This document shows, in pieces, positions 50,614 through 62,711 of a stretch of DNA of 64,000 bases. Below the pieces are notes generated by a model. It was not told the DNA's origin. It did not search any database and worked only from the letters and a program-made list of their open reading frames with translations. Source of the stretch: Taiwanofungus camphoratus (lineage: Eukaryota; Basidiomycota; Agaricomycetes; Polyporales; Taiwanofungaceae); assembly GCA_003999685.1 (NCBI GenBank), contig CP021225.1:1984001-2048000 (forward strand). The letters are read 5' to 3'. The stretch's first letter is position 1, and each line of letters opens with the position of its first letter. A program made the translations under genes and the position numbers.

Positions 50614-52214
50614 TTATGCATGCGGCGTCGGCTGTTGTACAGGCATCTCACGCGCTTGACCCTTCAAGTCCTGCGCCAGAGTAATCGACACATGAGTATT
50701 ACCATTGCATATGTCATTCACAACATGTATGTACGCACCGTGCGCTGCTTTTTGAGCGGCCGAGGGCGCACGCCCGCATTCCCCGCCTTCGCACCTGTCA
50801 CTACTAGGGGCTTTGCCGCGCCTCCGTTCCCATTCCCACTCTGTGCGTACCCCGGCTGACCCTGACCCTGTGTCTGCGCCACGCCTGTCACACCATTCAC
50901 CTGCACTGATGTTTGTACTGATAGCCCATCCACGCTGTGCTCCCGCTCGCGCTTCACACCACGCCTCACCTCTCCGGCCGTGCCTGGGCCTGGGCTTGCG
51001 TTCGGTAGTGTCGGTGTTAACATCATTGTTGGTGCTGGTGTCGCCGTGGGTCGCACCGATGCGGGTACAGGTACAGGTGTGTGAGCCGGTAATACGGGGG
51101 CGGGGCCAGGAGTGGACATAGACTGGGGTGTACCGATTCCAACGGGGGTCCGTCCGCGCTGTTGACCCGGGGCCGCGCCCGGGTTTGGGTGCACGATGGG
51201 CGGGACGCGTGTGCCCGGCTTCGGCGTGGCTGTTCGTGGAGGTGCAGATGCGCCTGGCGTCGCCACGGCGGCCGGCGCGGGTGTTGTAGGGAGTGCGGTA
51301 GGCGTGCTTGTGCCTGTGCCGGCAAATGGCACCAGCGCTTGCGCCTTTGCGAGCTTCTTGAGCTCTTTCTGTTACGTGAATATGTACAAGGAAGAACACG
51401 AGCGAGGTCAGCTTCTAAGCGGAGATAGTATGGGACGGAGGGAAGACGGACCCGCTTCTTCCTGTCTTCTCGAGCTTGTGGCGACTCTGCTACGAGTGCG
51501 TTGATGTTCCACTGCACCACCCATGAGTAATGAGGGACCTGAAAGAGACGGCGAAAGCGTATCGTACCCCCTTGAGGCCTTCTAGGCTCACGGAGAACGC
51601 TTCTCTTTGTGTCTTCAAGTCGAAGGGTGTGATTGCAATCTTTTGTTTTGGTGGAACTTGAATGGTTGTCGTTAAATAGTCGTCTTTCTTCATTGAGTGT
51701 CTCCCTGTGGGAAAATGTATAAGAAATTTCTACAGGGAAAATGGAGCAGACGCACCTGGTATACCTTTGATGAGGTGCTTATAACTATTCTTCCATTTTT
51801 TCTCGCCCTTGCCTTCCTCGTCGTCGGCATCTACAGCTCCTGGTGTCGCTACGGAAGAGCCTTGTGCTGGAAGTTCCTTTTCTTTGCCTTTGCCCTTGTC
51901 CGGCGGAGCGGTGGCGCCTGGCGTTGATGGCTGCTGACCGACAGGCGTGACGTATGGCCGAACATACTTGTCGTACGCGGGTGTGAGGCAGAATCGAGAG
52001 AGAAGATCCTGTGTGCTAGTGAAATGTGGAGGTTGTTGAGGTGGCCCTGTACAGCGCGATGGTACGCAAGGTCAGTTGTAGACGAACAGCAAGGACGAAC
52101 TGAACGACCTAGTGGCGGGAGGAATTCGCGGAGGTCGGGTATGGAGGACGGGCCAGCGAGTGCATTTGTGGGCTGGAGGTTGTATTTTGGCGATTGCTGG
52201 TCGTCGGTGTCCAT
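50614..52214 (-). CDS. MED19: Mediator subunit 19 (Rox3)
   Basis: Head-module subunit of Mediator. The first exon MDTDDQQSPKYNLQPTN ends FLPPLG and joins to PPQQPPHFTSTQDLLSRF. Then come CLTPAYDKYVRPYVTPV, an acidic linker, NSYKHLIKGIPG, HSMKKDDYLTTTIQVPPKQ, ITPFDLKTQREAFSVSLEG, and after another intron WNINALVAESPQAREDRKKR. These are the fungal Rox3/Med19 blocks in order. A long Pro/Thr/Ala-rich low-complexity stretch follows, and the protein ends RPLKKQRTDLKGQAREMP after a last GTGCGT...GCGCAG intron. The stop TAA is at 50614-50616. It is head to head with the MFS gene, 373 bp apart. Confidence 0.88.
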
Positions 52215-52587
52215 TACAGTGATGGCGACGATGAGAGCGCTATGCAGCGAGCATACAATACAGCGGATAGCCGTTGTCGGCGACGGCGCGCCTCGCGAGT
52301 GGCGACTGGCGCCTGAGTAATCACACTCCGGCGTTCTGTGCTTAGGCGGAGAGTGAATACCCTATTATCGGGCCTTCAAACCGGAGTAAGTGAGGTCACA
52401 AGAAAGCCTTAAAAGGATAAGACCAAACGAGCGCCGACTGGATCATGTAAGCCTTATCTTATCTGCTCGCTGGTCGGACCGCAATCTTATCATATCGCTT
52501 GAGCCGACACCTAGAGCCGCAACTTGTTGCACGACTCACGGCGCCGGTGGACACGCCGCATGGACTCTGTTGCTCTCGACTGCGGCC

Positions 52588-55318
52588 ATGGCTGACGACT
52601 CCCCCTACCAGGCGACTGATCCCATCGGTTCTGCCAACATTTCTGTCTACACCCCCTCTGCCTCTCGCGTTCGCTCGCTGAGAGGGCCTCCTCACCTCCA
52701 CCGCTCCCTGTCTCACGCACAGCCGACCATGGTGGCACGCCATGCTCCGACCGCTGTCTCTGAACGAGCGCCACTGCTAAACGGCCCTCCGAGGAAGACC
52801 AGGAAGCCCTGGTATCGCCCCAGGCCGCTATGGTGAGCTATGTTTCCGGTACGGAGCGCTCGCCATGCTATGTCGTGGAAGGGCAGTTCATCGTTCTCAG
52901 GTCGGCACAGGACACGTATTTCCTGTGCCTGACATGGTTGTCGGCACTAACAATGGACTTGTAATGTCCTGCGATCTGCTCGCAAGCCGGTTGCACTGGG
53001 CGATAGATCGCTGGGTTTCGATGATCTGCGTTTAGCTATTGGAATGAGCGCTCTGTCCGAAATTACTGAATGCGCGTCAACGTTCACATCTCATTCTATA
53101 CAGGCTTGTTCCTTTCTCCATAACCGCATCTATTGTTGTAAGTATATCCATTCTTGTCTTCAACGTAGAGCCAACCACCTGTCCAGCGCGGGATGACTCT
53201 CGGTCCCCGCGTAGAAGTGTTCACTCAACTCTCCTGCAATAACATTTATGGCCATGACGTATACGACCATACGTCGACCGGCAACGACACGCTCCTTCCC
53301 TCTAATTTGCTTCGCGTTCCTGTCCAAATCGACCCCACAGGCCCATACCTTCACAGACCGTACTTCACATTTCCGACCGTCGATGAACAAACCGTGCACT
53401 TTGTTACCGAAGATCCCACCAACAGCACCGACGATAATGACGGCGACGACGAACCGGACCCGCGCACCGTCCCAAGCAAGCGATGCCTCCAGGACCCCGC
53501 TGTGCAGGCTGGCGCAGCGCGGCTGCAGACAATTATGACTACCACCATGGGTGTACTTTCCGCGCTGACCACGGGCTGGTGGGGCCATTTCGGCGAGATG
53601 CACGGTCGCACTCGTGTCCTCGCTGCAGCGACCATGGGACTTTTCCTCACGTCAGTGCTTTGCGCTATGTCCAAGTGCTTAACATTTACCCACAGGATAA
53701 TCTTACTTTCCACAGTGACTTGACTTTCATCCTCGTCTCGACACCACACAGCATTTTCTCTGCGCACGGACACAAGTTGCTCATCATTTCACCGCTGCTC
53801 GAAGGCGCGCTCGGCGGGTGGCAGACGCTGCAGGCCGCGATCAACGCGTACGTCTCAGACTGTACGTCCGACGGCTCCCGCGCACAGATCTTCGCGCGCT
53901 TCACCGGCGCGTCCTTCCTCGGCCTCTCGCTCGGGCCCATGGTCGGCGCGTTTCTCATCACACATCCACTTCCTATGTTCTCCGCCCCTACGGCTCCGCG
54001 GGCGCACGCGGGCGGCGCGACGGTCACAAGCGTGTTCTATGTTGCGGCGATGTGCTCGTTCCTGAACATGTTGCTTGCGCTGTTCGTGTTCCCGGAGCCC
54101 ACGAGGAAAAACGCAAAGCTGGGGCAGGAGTTGCAGACGGTCGCGGAGGGAGACGCGTCTGCGCCTGCGGGCGGGAGGCATGGGTTGATTACAGGCTTTC
54201 TGGCCCCGCTGGCGCTGCTCCTGCCGAGGAAAGTCCAAGGTCCAGGCGGAATCACGAGAAAGGATTGGCGCCTGACGCTGATGGCGCTTGCCCTGCTGGT
54301 GTATGCACTATCCACGGTAAGTCGTTGCTTTTATTTATAGGAAATGGTTAAGTTTATCGATTCTTGGTATATGTAGGGCATCTTTCAGCTCAAGTATCTG
54401 TACGCCGAGCATCTGTACGGATGGGGGGCTAAACAGGTGCGTGCAGGTTCATCTCGAAACGATATTACGTATTGACCCGCTTTTATAGCTAAGCTATTAT
54501 ATTTCTGCCATGGGCGCATCGCGAACAACGTATCTTCTGGTGTTGATGCCTCGTATGTACCATGTATTCATAATGACTTCGTCTGAAGGTCGTGCTTGCA
54601 GTCTTCGTCTTGACGTTCAAACCCAAACCTAAGCCTGATCCAGTAGCGGGCCCCACCTCTGCCGCGGTGCCTCCAGGCAAGAGGCCACCTCCGACTCCTG
54701 CACAACTCGCGCGCGAAATGAAATTCGACTTTGCGCTCCTCCGCGGGTCGCTCGCTGTTGATCTCCTCTCGCACGCGCTTGTGACCCTCCTGCCCGCGGA
54801 TGCGAGTGCGGCGGCCTTTACAGCGGCGACTGCACTGAGCAGCTTCGGCGCAGGCGTCGATCCTGCGATGCACAGTCTTGCACTGTGCATCATGCAGGCG
54901 AACGGGGAGGACAATCGTGGGAAGCTGTTCGGTGCGTTTGCAATGCTCCGGACCATCGGGCAGATGATCCTTGGTGTGAGTGTCTCTCGATTGTCTGCTG
55001 TTGTGGGATAAGTGCTCATGCGTTTCCCGGTATGTCCAGCCGATGCTATTCGGGATGGTGTACAGCTCGACCGTAGCGAAGTTCCCGAAGGCGATCTTCG
55101 TGGTCGCCGGCGCCTTTGCATTCGCCGCGATCGTGCTGCTGGCCATGATTCGGCCCGATGCGGGCATGAAGGCGCGGCGGAGAGTGGGACGCAGGGCTGA
55201 GGATGTCGAAGTCGAGCGTGGGCGGTCGCGCATTAGCAAGGACATCAGCCACTCGAGCATGCATGTTCCTGCCGTCGTTTCTGAAGAGTTGTCTGCCTCT
55301 GGGTCGGGGTCGCGGTGA
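52588..55318 (+). CDS. Major facilitator superfamily transporter
   Basis: Twelve-helix-type membrane transporter with an unusually large first extracytoplasmic loop. Exon 1 codes a hydrophilic N-terminus (MADDSPYQATDPIGSANIS) ending at RPLW, where a GTGAGC intron leads to LVPFSITASIV. After the second intron comes a long polar loop with potential N-glycosylation sites (NSTDD). The MFS loop 2-3 motif is present as GWWGHFGEMHGRTRVL, then MGLFLTDLTFILV, GGWQTLQAAINAYVSDC and FARFTGASFLGLSLGPMVG. The second half includes GIFQLKYLYAEHLYGW, LLRGSLAVDLLSHAL and a C-terminal Arg/Ser-rich tail. GWWG in place of the usual G-x-x-x-D recalls the Hiat1/tetracycline-like branch. The substrate is unknown. 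Confidence 0.85.
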
Positions 55319-55825
55319 TATGTGGGCAATCCAATTTATGCAAGTGCTATTTGATTAATCCCTGCTATTATATCTGTATGTAGAACATTATTCTTTTGTA
55401 AATCACTGCTCTCCCGCCAGCATAATGGGTAACTAGATAAATACAGGAGGTTGGGCTTCGAGTTTGACAACTGTCCCCTTTTAAGACCTCGCCTGCTCGT
55501 GAACTGTTGCTATTCCATATATAGTATGTTATTCCCACGGCAGATTCTCGAAGGAAACCGTAACCACCGGTCGACAATGTCAGGGTTCAGTTGGCTTTTG
55601 CTATGTTTCAGACAGACTTCCATGTTCATGCGTTGTGAAATATCCACGCAGGGAGCACGCACCCTCTGGGTACCTGAAGGTGACTGGTACTCGACGGGCG
55701 CTGCGGGACACGTCACTCCGCGTAGTGCTGAATCTCGTACTAGGCTTTTTTACGAACGCCCATAAGGATCCGGTACCTGCTCTCTGATTCCCAGACTTCG
55801 ACGACGACGGAGCGACATTCGAGCT
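55319..55825. other. Spacer upstream of SARAF-like gene
   Basis: About 500 bp. It may hold an unrecognised first exon with the signal peptide of the SARAF-like protein; an ATG at 55577 opens a hydrophobic stretch (SGFSWLLLCF), but I could not join it with a clean donor. Confidence 0.4.
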
Positions 55826-56923
55826 ATGTCGAGGGTCGCACTCGCTCGCATACCGTCTTTGACGTTCTACAAAGACGAGCTGACGCTATCGCGGAGGGGG
55901 GACCCCATCTCGCAACTGACCTGCATCGGCAAACCCTGCAGATTGTACCAGCCCGAGGCTGTGCGCTGCGTGAATGCCGGCGGACAAGGGACCGATGTAG
56001 ACTGGAAGGTGACCAAGTCGTGATCTTTGCTTGGATCGTAAGCTGATTCTGAACAGTGCGAAGCTGACCTCCCAGAGTCGTTGCGCTTCGGCAAGGTCGA
56101 GGTGTCTTGTGAAGGGTGGACTGGCCCGGGAGACCCATATGTTCTCAAAGGTGTGCAGGTGCTATCACCGTAGGCAGGTACAGCGGCTAAGCCATGCGTG
56201 GGCATAGAATCTTGCGCATTGGAGTACCGTCTCGTGCAAGTTCCAGATGCCCTCAGGAACACTGACTATCCACGCTACCCTCATTTTCCATCCGGTTCAC
56301 TGCGTATGCCGCGATGGCTCAATGGTAGGAGCTCTCTTCACTCACTTGGTACTGGTAGTCACACCTCTATAGCCGCCTACAGCAATCCGTCAGCAGCCAT
56401 ATTCACGATCATATGGGTCGCCTGTCTTGTTCTTATCCTCTACCTCTGGCTCAAATCCTGCTTCTCCGAGCGCGCGTCCTCCAACAACTCTAGGGTAGCA
56501 AGACCCCGCCCACCGGGTGGCGGGCCCAGCTCTAGCTGGTTCTCGGGCAACCACCACCCCGACAGCCGGTTAGATCCACCTCCTCCCTACTCGAAAAGCT
56601 CAAACCATACGTCGTCCAATTCGGGAGACCAAGGCTGGCGCCCGGGCTTCTGGACTGGCGCGGCTCTGGGCTGGCTGACGAATTGGTACCAAAACCGCGG
56701 CGAGCGGGAGCGGCTGCGGCCTGCTGCGTATGACTGGGAACATGACCAGCTTCGGCGGCCTGCGCCTGCATTTGGTCAGTTCTTCCAGAGGCAGAGCAGT
56801 GGTTGGGACTCTGGCTCGAGGAGACGGCCGATTGTCAGTTCCAGCGACGACCGGAGCGAAGGTCCGTCAAATCTCGGTGCTATGAGGCAGAGCACGGGGA
56901 TTGGAGGGTCGAAAGTAAGATGA
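55826..56923 (+). CDS. SARAF/TMEM66-like ER membrane protein
   Basis: In animals SARAF sits in the ER membrane and damps store-operated calcium entry; the role in fungi is not established. The luminal domain shows SLTFYKDELTLSRRGDP, ISQLTCIGKPCRLYQPEAVRC, VDWKCEADLPESLRFGKVEV, SCEGWTGPGDPYVLK and SCALEYRLVQV, matching SARAF cysteine spacing and its VSCEGY-PDDPYVLKGSC block. One transmembrane helix follows (AAIFTIIWVACLVLILYLWL), then a Pro/Gly/Ser/Arg-rich cytosolic tail with a Trp-rich part (PGFWTGAALGWLTNWYQ). Introns: 56009-56056 and near 56152-56209, and probably one near 56324-56370. The start 55826 lacks a signal peptide, so a further 5' exon is likely. Confidence 0.8.
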
Positions 56924-57413
56924 AGGGGGTAAAAATCTCCACAGTGTTGTTCTGCATATGTATCTTATCTATATAAGATTGTGTCCTGAATGCTTTGCGA
57001 TTCCTTGCGATGTGTTGAGGAAATGTTGAGTATGGGATCCTTGTCGCCCTGGTTGCGATCTCAGTCAAAGTCCGCGAGCGGCGGGTCCGTGTATGAGATC
57101 CTGAGTCACGTGACACGGTCGATCGTAATTCACAGCCGGCGCGGGGCAAAGTCGATGACTGATCTCAGCTGCGCTCACCCGAGCCTAACAGTCCTCATCG
57201 CTTCCGCAAGGGAGCCCCTCCTTCGACCTTGCATACGACCATGAGCGTCGCAGGATGGTTAAGGTCGTCTCCCCCTCACTATCCTGGCTAGCGCAACTTA
57301 ACGCGATAATCTTCCTGCAGATTACTCCGGAGGCGGGCCCGTAAGGGCGCAGACAAACTAGACGGTGGCCAGCAGGAGTTTACGGCGAGTGACACCCGTT
57401 TTCGATCTCGGAG
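56924..57413. other. Spacer and unresolved first exon of OPT gene
   Basis: Between the SARAF-like stop and the first secure OPT exon. ATG at 57241 (MSVAG...) is one candidate start, but I could not join it in frame. The region should hold the OPT promoter. Confidence 0.4.
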
Positions 57414-59945
57414 GATGACAAGCTGATCCTGTGTGCTGATGTCCAGTTCCGAGCGGCACTATCTGGGCTGCTCATCGGATGTCTGCTATGTTTCACCAAC
57501 TTGTATTTTGGTCTGCAGACTGGATGGATCAGCATGTCCGCCTCTGTGCTGCTTGTTCGGATGGTGGTATACTGATGCATTGTGAACGCTTCCAGGATGT
57601 CGCTCCAGTCAGCCTTGATAGGCTTCCTCCTCTCCAAATTCTTCCCTACGCCCATCAGCCCTCAAGAAAACGTCGTTCTCCAGACCATCGCCGTCGCCAC
57701 AGGGACTGTACGCCATATAGCTATCCAATCTCACGCATGTATATCCGGACTTACGGTCTCTATTCACCGCGCAGATGCCCTTGGCGGCTGGTTTCGTGGG
57801 CATTCTGCCTGCGCTTGGCTTGCTTGATGAAGAGAGAGACGGCGTTGCCCCACTGCACCTCTCCTGGATAAGTACTGTTGGATGGTCATGTGCAGTGGCT
57901 TTTTTTGGGTCCGTCGCGTTCCTTGAGTAAGTAGGCTATCGGCTCATCGTGCTTCAGAGTATTTCTCTCTCCGCCGATACGAAAGCAAGTGGTATGTATG
58001 GCCGACTGCGAATGACCGTCGAATATTCGGTAGTAAACAAGGCTTCGCACTCTACTTAGATAATCGAAGAACAACTGGCATTTCCCTCTGGGACAGCCAC
58101 TGCCCAGCTCATCTCTGTCCTTCACCGCATTCCTCCCCCAGACACCTCTGTCCGGCAGCGCAGAGGTTACCACGAGCTAAACTCAGAAGACGTCGATGAC
58201 GTACCGACTCCCATCTCTGTTGCAGAGCATGTGGAGATCGCCGATATTGGAGAGCCCGAAGTTGCGACGCAGGAGAGCTGGGGCGCCCTGACCTGGAGCT
58301 TTGCAGCGTCGGGCATAATGACTGTGAGGTCGACATTGCATTCAATATAACAGGTATTTGAACCCCCCTATTCCCAGCTCGCCGCGTACTTCTTCCCGGT
58401 AGTATTCTCAATCCCTCTTTTTGGCACCTACTTGGCACGCGCGTGGCTCTGGTCATTTACACCTAGTCTGTCATACATCGGACAAGGTATGTGGGCACGA
58501 CACCCGCAACTCAATAGTCGCTTCACTCTTCACAGGCATTATCATGGGCTTCCCCACTACACTCAGCATGAATCTAGTGAGCCCCTTCCCACTCCCCGCT
58601 CTCCTCTCACCATCGTCGCATTCTCCAGGGCATGCTTGCCGGCTGGGCCATCCTCTCCCCCATCTCTAAGCATGCAGGCTGGGCGCCCGGGCCTGTCGGG
58701 GACATGACGACCGGCGCGCGCGGCTGGATCCTCTGGGTCTCGCTCGCGATCATGTGCGCAGACAGCCTCGTCTCGCTCGTGCCCGTCGTCGCCGAGTTTG
58801 CGTACGCGAAGCTCTGGCGCGGCGCGACCAGCCTCGCCGACGGCGGGGCAGACGAAGGCGGGCACGAGGTGGAGGCGCCGGAGCGGCTTGTGCCCGCGCG
58901 TTGGGTCGCGTGGGGCCTCGCAGGGAGCCTAGTTCTGGGGATTGGCCTCGTGTGGCTTGTGTTCGGAAACGAGGGGATCAAGCCTTGGGCAACGCTGATT
59001 GGATTCATAATGGGCGGGCTCCTGAGTGTCCTTGGGTCTGTGATCTCCAGACTTGTTTGGTACTCGGTGTTTCTGACTTGTAGAGTTCGTGCATGACAGT
59101 GTCCGTGCGCTTGGCGAGACTGACTTGAATCCCGTCAGTGGACTGGGCAAGATCAGCCAGCTGTTCTTTGCGTGGATCCAACCAGGGAACATCGTAGCTA
59201 ACATCATCGCCGGTGGTGTGGCAGAAGCGGGTGCCCAGCAGTCAGCTCCGTTCGTTCCTTGCGCACTGCCTTTTTTGACGTCGTAGCACGTTTGCAGGGC
59301 GGGCGACCTCATGCAGGACTTGAAAACGGGGCACCTCATCCGTGCTTCGCCGCGTGCGCAATTCTTCGGGCAGCTACTTGGCTCCTGCCTCTCGATCATC
59401 ATCACGACCACTGCATACACGCTATACAATCGCGCCTATCAGATCCCCGGGCCCTCCTTTCCCGCACCGACTGCGTATGTTTGGCTGGGCCTCGCGCGTC
59501 TCTTACGTATGTGCCCCCTGCCCGAGCCCGTTTGGCGTTAATGACGCGTGTATTCGCAGGCGACGGGCAGCTGCCGGCAAAGAGCAGCGACTTCATGGCC
59601 GCATTCGCGGCGCTCTTCGGGCTCGTCGCAGCTTTCAAGGCATATGCCGTGCGGCGTGGCGCACGGTACGCAAAATGGATCCCTTCGGGCGTGGCCTTCG
59701 CGATCGGCTTCCTCAACACCCCCGCATTCTCGCTCGCGCGCCTGATCGGAGGGGCGATCGAGCACGTGTATTACGCGCGCGTCGGCCGCGCGCACGGCGG
59801 GATCCGACTGATCATTATAGCGAGCGGATTTGTGCTCGGCGAGGGTGTGGTGAGCGTCGTCTCGCTTGTGCTCCGGACGTGGGGGGTGGGGGTGGCTAGC
59901 TGCTGGGGGTGCGGGGACGGCATGTGTGGTGGCTGCCCGGCGTGA
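57414..59945 (+). CDS. Oligopeptide (OPT) family transporter, YGL114W-like; 5' end unresolved
   Basis: Membrane protein of the OPT superfamily, proton-coupled carriers for small peptides or metal chelates. The first secure exon begins after TCTCGGAG with DDKLILCADVQFRAALSG. It continues with LCFTNLYFGLQTGWISM, spliced to MSLQSALIGFLLSKFF. SPQENVVLQTIAVATGTMP is the hallmark NPQEN-like motif (here SPQEN). Later come FFGVFL-type helices, QLAFPSGTATAQLI, IGQGIIMGFPTTLSMNLG, a long loop, FFAWIQPGNIVANIIAGG, AGDLMQDLKTGHLI and PRAQFFGQLLG, another OPT signature. The C-terminal helices end with a Cys/Gly-rich tail (CWGCGDGMCGGCPA). At least six introns. The family is sure; the start codon and substrate are not. 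Confidence 0.87.
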
Positions 59946-60164
59946 TAGTTTGTCCAATGTCCAGGTTGTTGGGCGTCAGATGTACGCATAGAGACGTTTT
60001 TATCCAAGGCCAGTAAAGGAACATCAAAACACCATGCAATCATTGCGATGTGCTGCTGTTTCGGCCAGTTGATACACGGCGATGCGCTTGGTCAATGAAA
60101 TCACCAACCGCTGACTCTGAGGTGCGACTGAAAGCTCCTCCCCAATTACAGCTAGACGTAGTGA
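59946..60164. other. Convergent 3' spacer
   Basis: Short spacer between the OPT stop and the end of the APH-like fragment. Nothing else seen. Confidence 0.45.
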
Positions 60165-60810
60165 TTAAGGTAGAACGGGATCGTAGACAGATTTGAATGG
60201 ACCCAGGCGTTTGACTTGTCCGTCGGCATCGACGAAGGCAGCATCATCAACTACCAAAAGACCCACTGATAACGATGTCGGCTCATCCAGACATCCGATG
60301 GCGCTAAATGGATACCTTTCGAGTTCTATAAAGACATCGGCCAGCTGCTCCAAGATCTTGTTCTTCCCTGGGAGATCAAGATTGTACCAGTCGAGTACAT
60401 TGCCTCGCATTTTTTCCAGGAGAATATATGGAACTCCCGCCGGATTGGTGGGCTCCAAAACGACGTCGGATACAGCAGGAACTGGTACCGATGTCTTGGA
60501 AAGGAATCGGAGAGTGGCAGCTTCGCTGAGAAGGCTGCAACTCTGCAATTCATATGGTGGAGTCAATGCGTTGATGCGGCGAACGCGACACAGCCAAGAT
60601 ATCCCATCATCGAAGTCAATCGTGATGTGATAATGTTTCCCTCCCATCAATGAACGATGATCACACAGCAAGGGCGGGAATGTGCAAGGAACGCCGCCTC
60701 GAAGGTCGTCGCTTTATCCCGCAGAGCTTTTGTGTTGATGCGAGAAAGGAGCGCTTCAATTTCCTCGTGTTCTGCTCCAGCAGATGCCTCCCGCCAGGCG
60801 GGCTCGTTTG
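60165..60810 (-). pseudogene. Truncated aminoglycoside-phosphotransferase-fold gene
   Basis: The main frame (60165-60671) matches the N-lobe of fungal APH-like kinases: GGKHYHITIDFDDGISWLCR, the segment SEAATLRFLSKTSVPVPAV, GVPYILLEKMRGNVLDWYNL and ILEQLADVFIELERYPF. An upstream stretch to about 60810 (EIEALLSRINTKALRDKAT) looks like the start of the same protein, but it is in another frame with no convincing intron between. The frame stops after SVYDPVLP, before the catalytic loop (HGD...N) and DxD metal site of the C-lobe, and I found no continuation downstream. So it is probably a dead or decaying gene; a missed exon is the alternative. The neighbouring 2.5 kb is gene-poor. Confidence 0.65.
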
Positions 60811-61735
60811 ACTAGTAGCCTATAGTCAACTACACGTCAACGTATGTATAAGAGTGTAGCTCACCCTCCAATCTGGACAATTATGATGGTCCGAGGCCAA
60901 GTGTGTGGCGCAAAGGTGGCGATTGCACAGGAGACAGCCTTTGTGGCGCACACCACGTCCATTGCAGCCAGGAATATCGCAAAAGTGAAAAGGCATCTAC
61001 TAAAAAGAAGGCACAGCGGTGAACTGACGAGTCTTTGTTTCGTTAGGGGACGTTTCTGTGTTGCATTCTAACCAAAGGGGTCCTACGAGCGTCCAACGGA
61101 TGCTTAAAGAAATTGCAGGACAGAAGGGAATATCATGGACCCACAACACAATTAAATTGAATTTAAACAAACATAACGGCGCAATGAAACTGTCTCAGGA
61201 TAATAAGTCAAGTCATTCAAGGTGTGCCGTCGCCCTCGACATCTGGGATAGGCGCGATCACGTGGTAAGATCATGATGTTGCTGTAGAATAGCCCGCCAC
61301 ATCCATTTTGCCCCATGTACTCACATGAATCCGTTAGGATGTGTGCCACTGCACTGATTGGACTGCAATGATTGCACAGGCTGCGTGAGTTACGGAGATT
61401 GTTTGGCACATGTTAACCGCTCCACGGTAGGAACTAGAAGTCGCTGCCATTGGGAAGGTGTACCGGAACTTGGGGCGCTCAGTGGACAGTCATTCAGGGG
61501 TAACTTGTTTTCCCAAGGCCTCAAAAAACCGCCGCTAAGCTGAGCACAGCTCATCATTCCCATTCACGAATATGGTCAGGTTCCGACCTTCCCCGTCATT
61601 CTGCTATCCCAGTGACTAAGTAATCGCATATCGTTGAGCAATAGCTATACAGACAAGAGCGGCTCCGTAAGGCGCAGGAACATCAGCCCCAACAGATCAC
61701 ATTCGGCCATCTTTTCCGCGAACCATGTGATGGAA

Positions 61736-61950
61736 GGACCCGATCGTGCTCGTTTCGTTAGAATTCAATCTATCATTATTGGCGCCCACACTCACCCACA
61801 AGTATCTGTAGGTTCTGAGACATTCTCTGCACAAGCACTGGTACTTGTGAAGAGTTTTTAAGGTAGGCCTGAGGCTTGGGTCATGGTGAAGCTCGCCATG
61901 CTAGATGAGACTTTTGGCCCTGACTTCCTTCACCTAATGGAATGCATGAA
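61736..61950 (+). repeat. Inverted repeat, left arm
   Basis: Matches the reverse complement of 62712-62950. Shared words include GAATTCAATC, ACTCACCCACAAG, TCTGTAGGTTC, ACATTCTCTGCA and GGTCATGGTGAA, with small gaps between. Identity is roughly 75-80% by eye. Its translation FVRIQSIIIGAHTHPQ is also kept in the other arm (FVRIQSIIVDTHTHPQ). Confidence 0.75.
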
Positions 61951-62711
61951 ATTTCCACCTCCCGAACTGGTTGGGCCTAGTTCAATTGGCTTTCACAGCA
62001 TTTATGAAGAATCGGCATGGAAGAGGTCTGCTTTGCCCCAGATCGTTGCAACGCAACGTTGATTATGTATGTCCTATGTTGCGACGTTGGCATGATGGGA
62101 CGAGACTCAAGTTACTCTTGCCTGCGGATACTCTCTTCTGAAAATTCACCACCAACTCTAAATCCGGTATTAAGCAGGAACTCCTTTTCTACCGATCAGA
62201 TTATGATAGCTATGTGTGTGACCGGAATATTATTCAGAATGCTCAACCGAACATAAGTTTTCGTCAGATAGTACAACAATTCATTGCCTGAGGGAAATCA
62301 TATGTTCACCAGTTCGTGCCTTCCTGAAGCGGAATATGTACGATACATTTTTAAATCTGATTGGACCGTAACTAACGTACTCCATTTAGGTCTGTAATTT
62401 AGAATCATTTAAAAACAGATGAGCGAAAACAATTGATGAATAGAAGGTCACGGTCGCGCGATATCGTTATTACAATGCTTGGACAAGATCGCATGTGTAG
62501 AAAGGCATTCTCCCAACAATGCACGGTAGCACTGGCACAGGATAGGGAATGGTTCAGTTCTACAAGATGATTAAATAGGTAGTCATTAAGCTTTTAGGTT
62601 TAGCAGAATGATCTCTAGACTTGTGAAACGTGACATAGACATCAGAAGCACGATCGGAAGGACAGTCACGGAGTAAACTTTACAAGCACTTTGGGAAGGT
62701 TTGCCTTCTCC

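Noticed and set aside
56311-56330. TGGCTCAATGGTAGGAGC, like the A-box of a tRNA gene
   Set aside because: No B-box or cloverleaf follows, and it falls inside the SARAF-like gene, probably at an intron edge.
58754-59083. Arg-rich frame inside the OPT gene
   Set aside because: Alternate-frame shadow of GC-rich OPT coding sequence.
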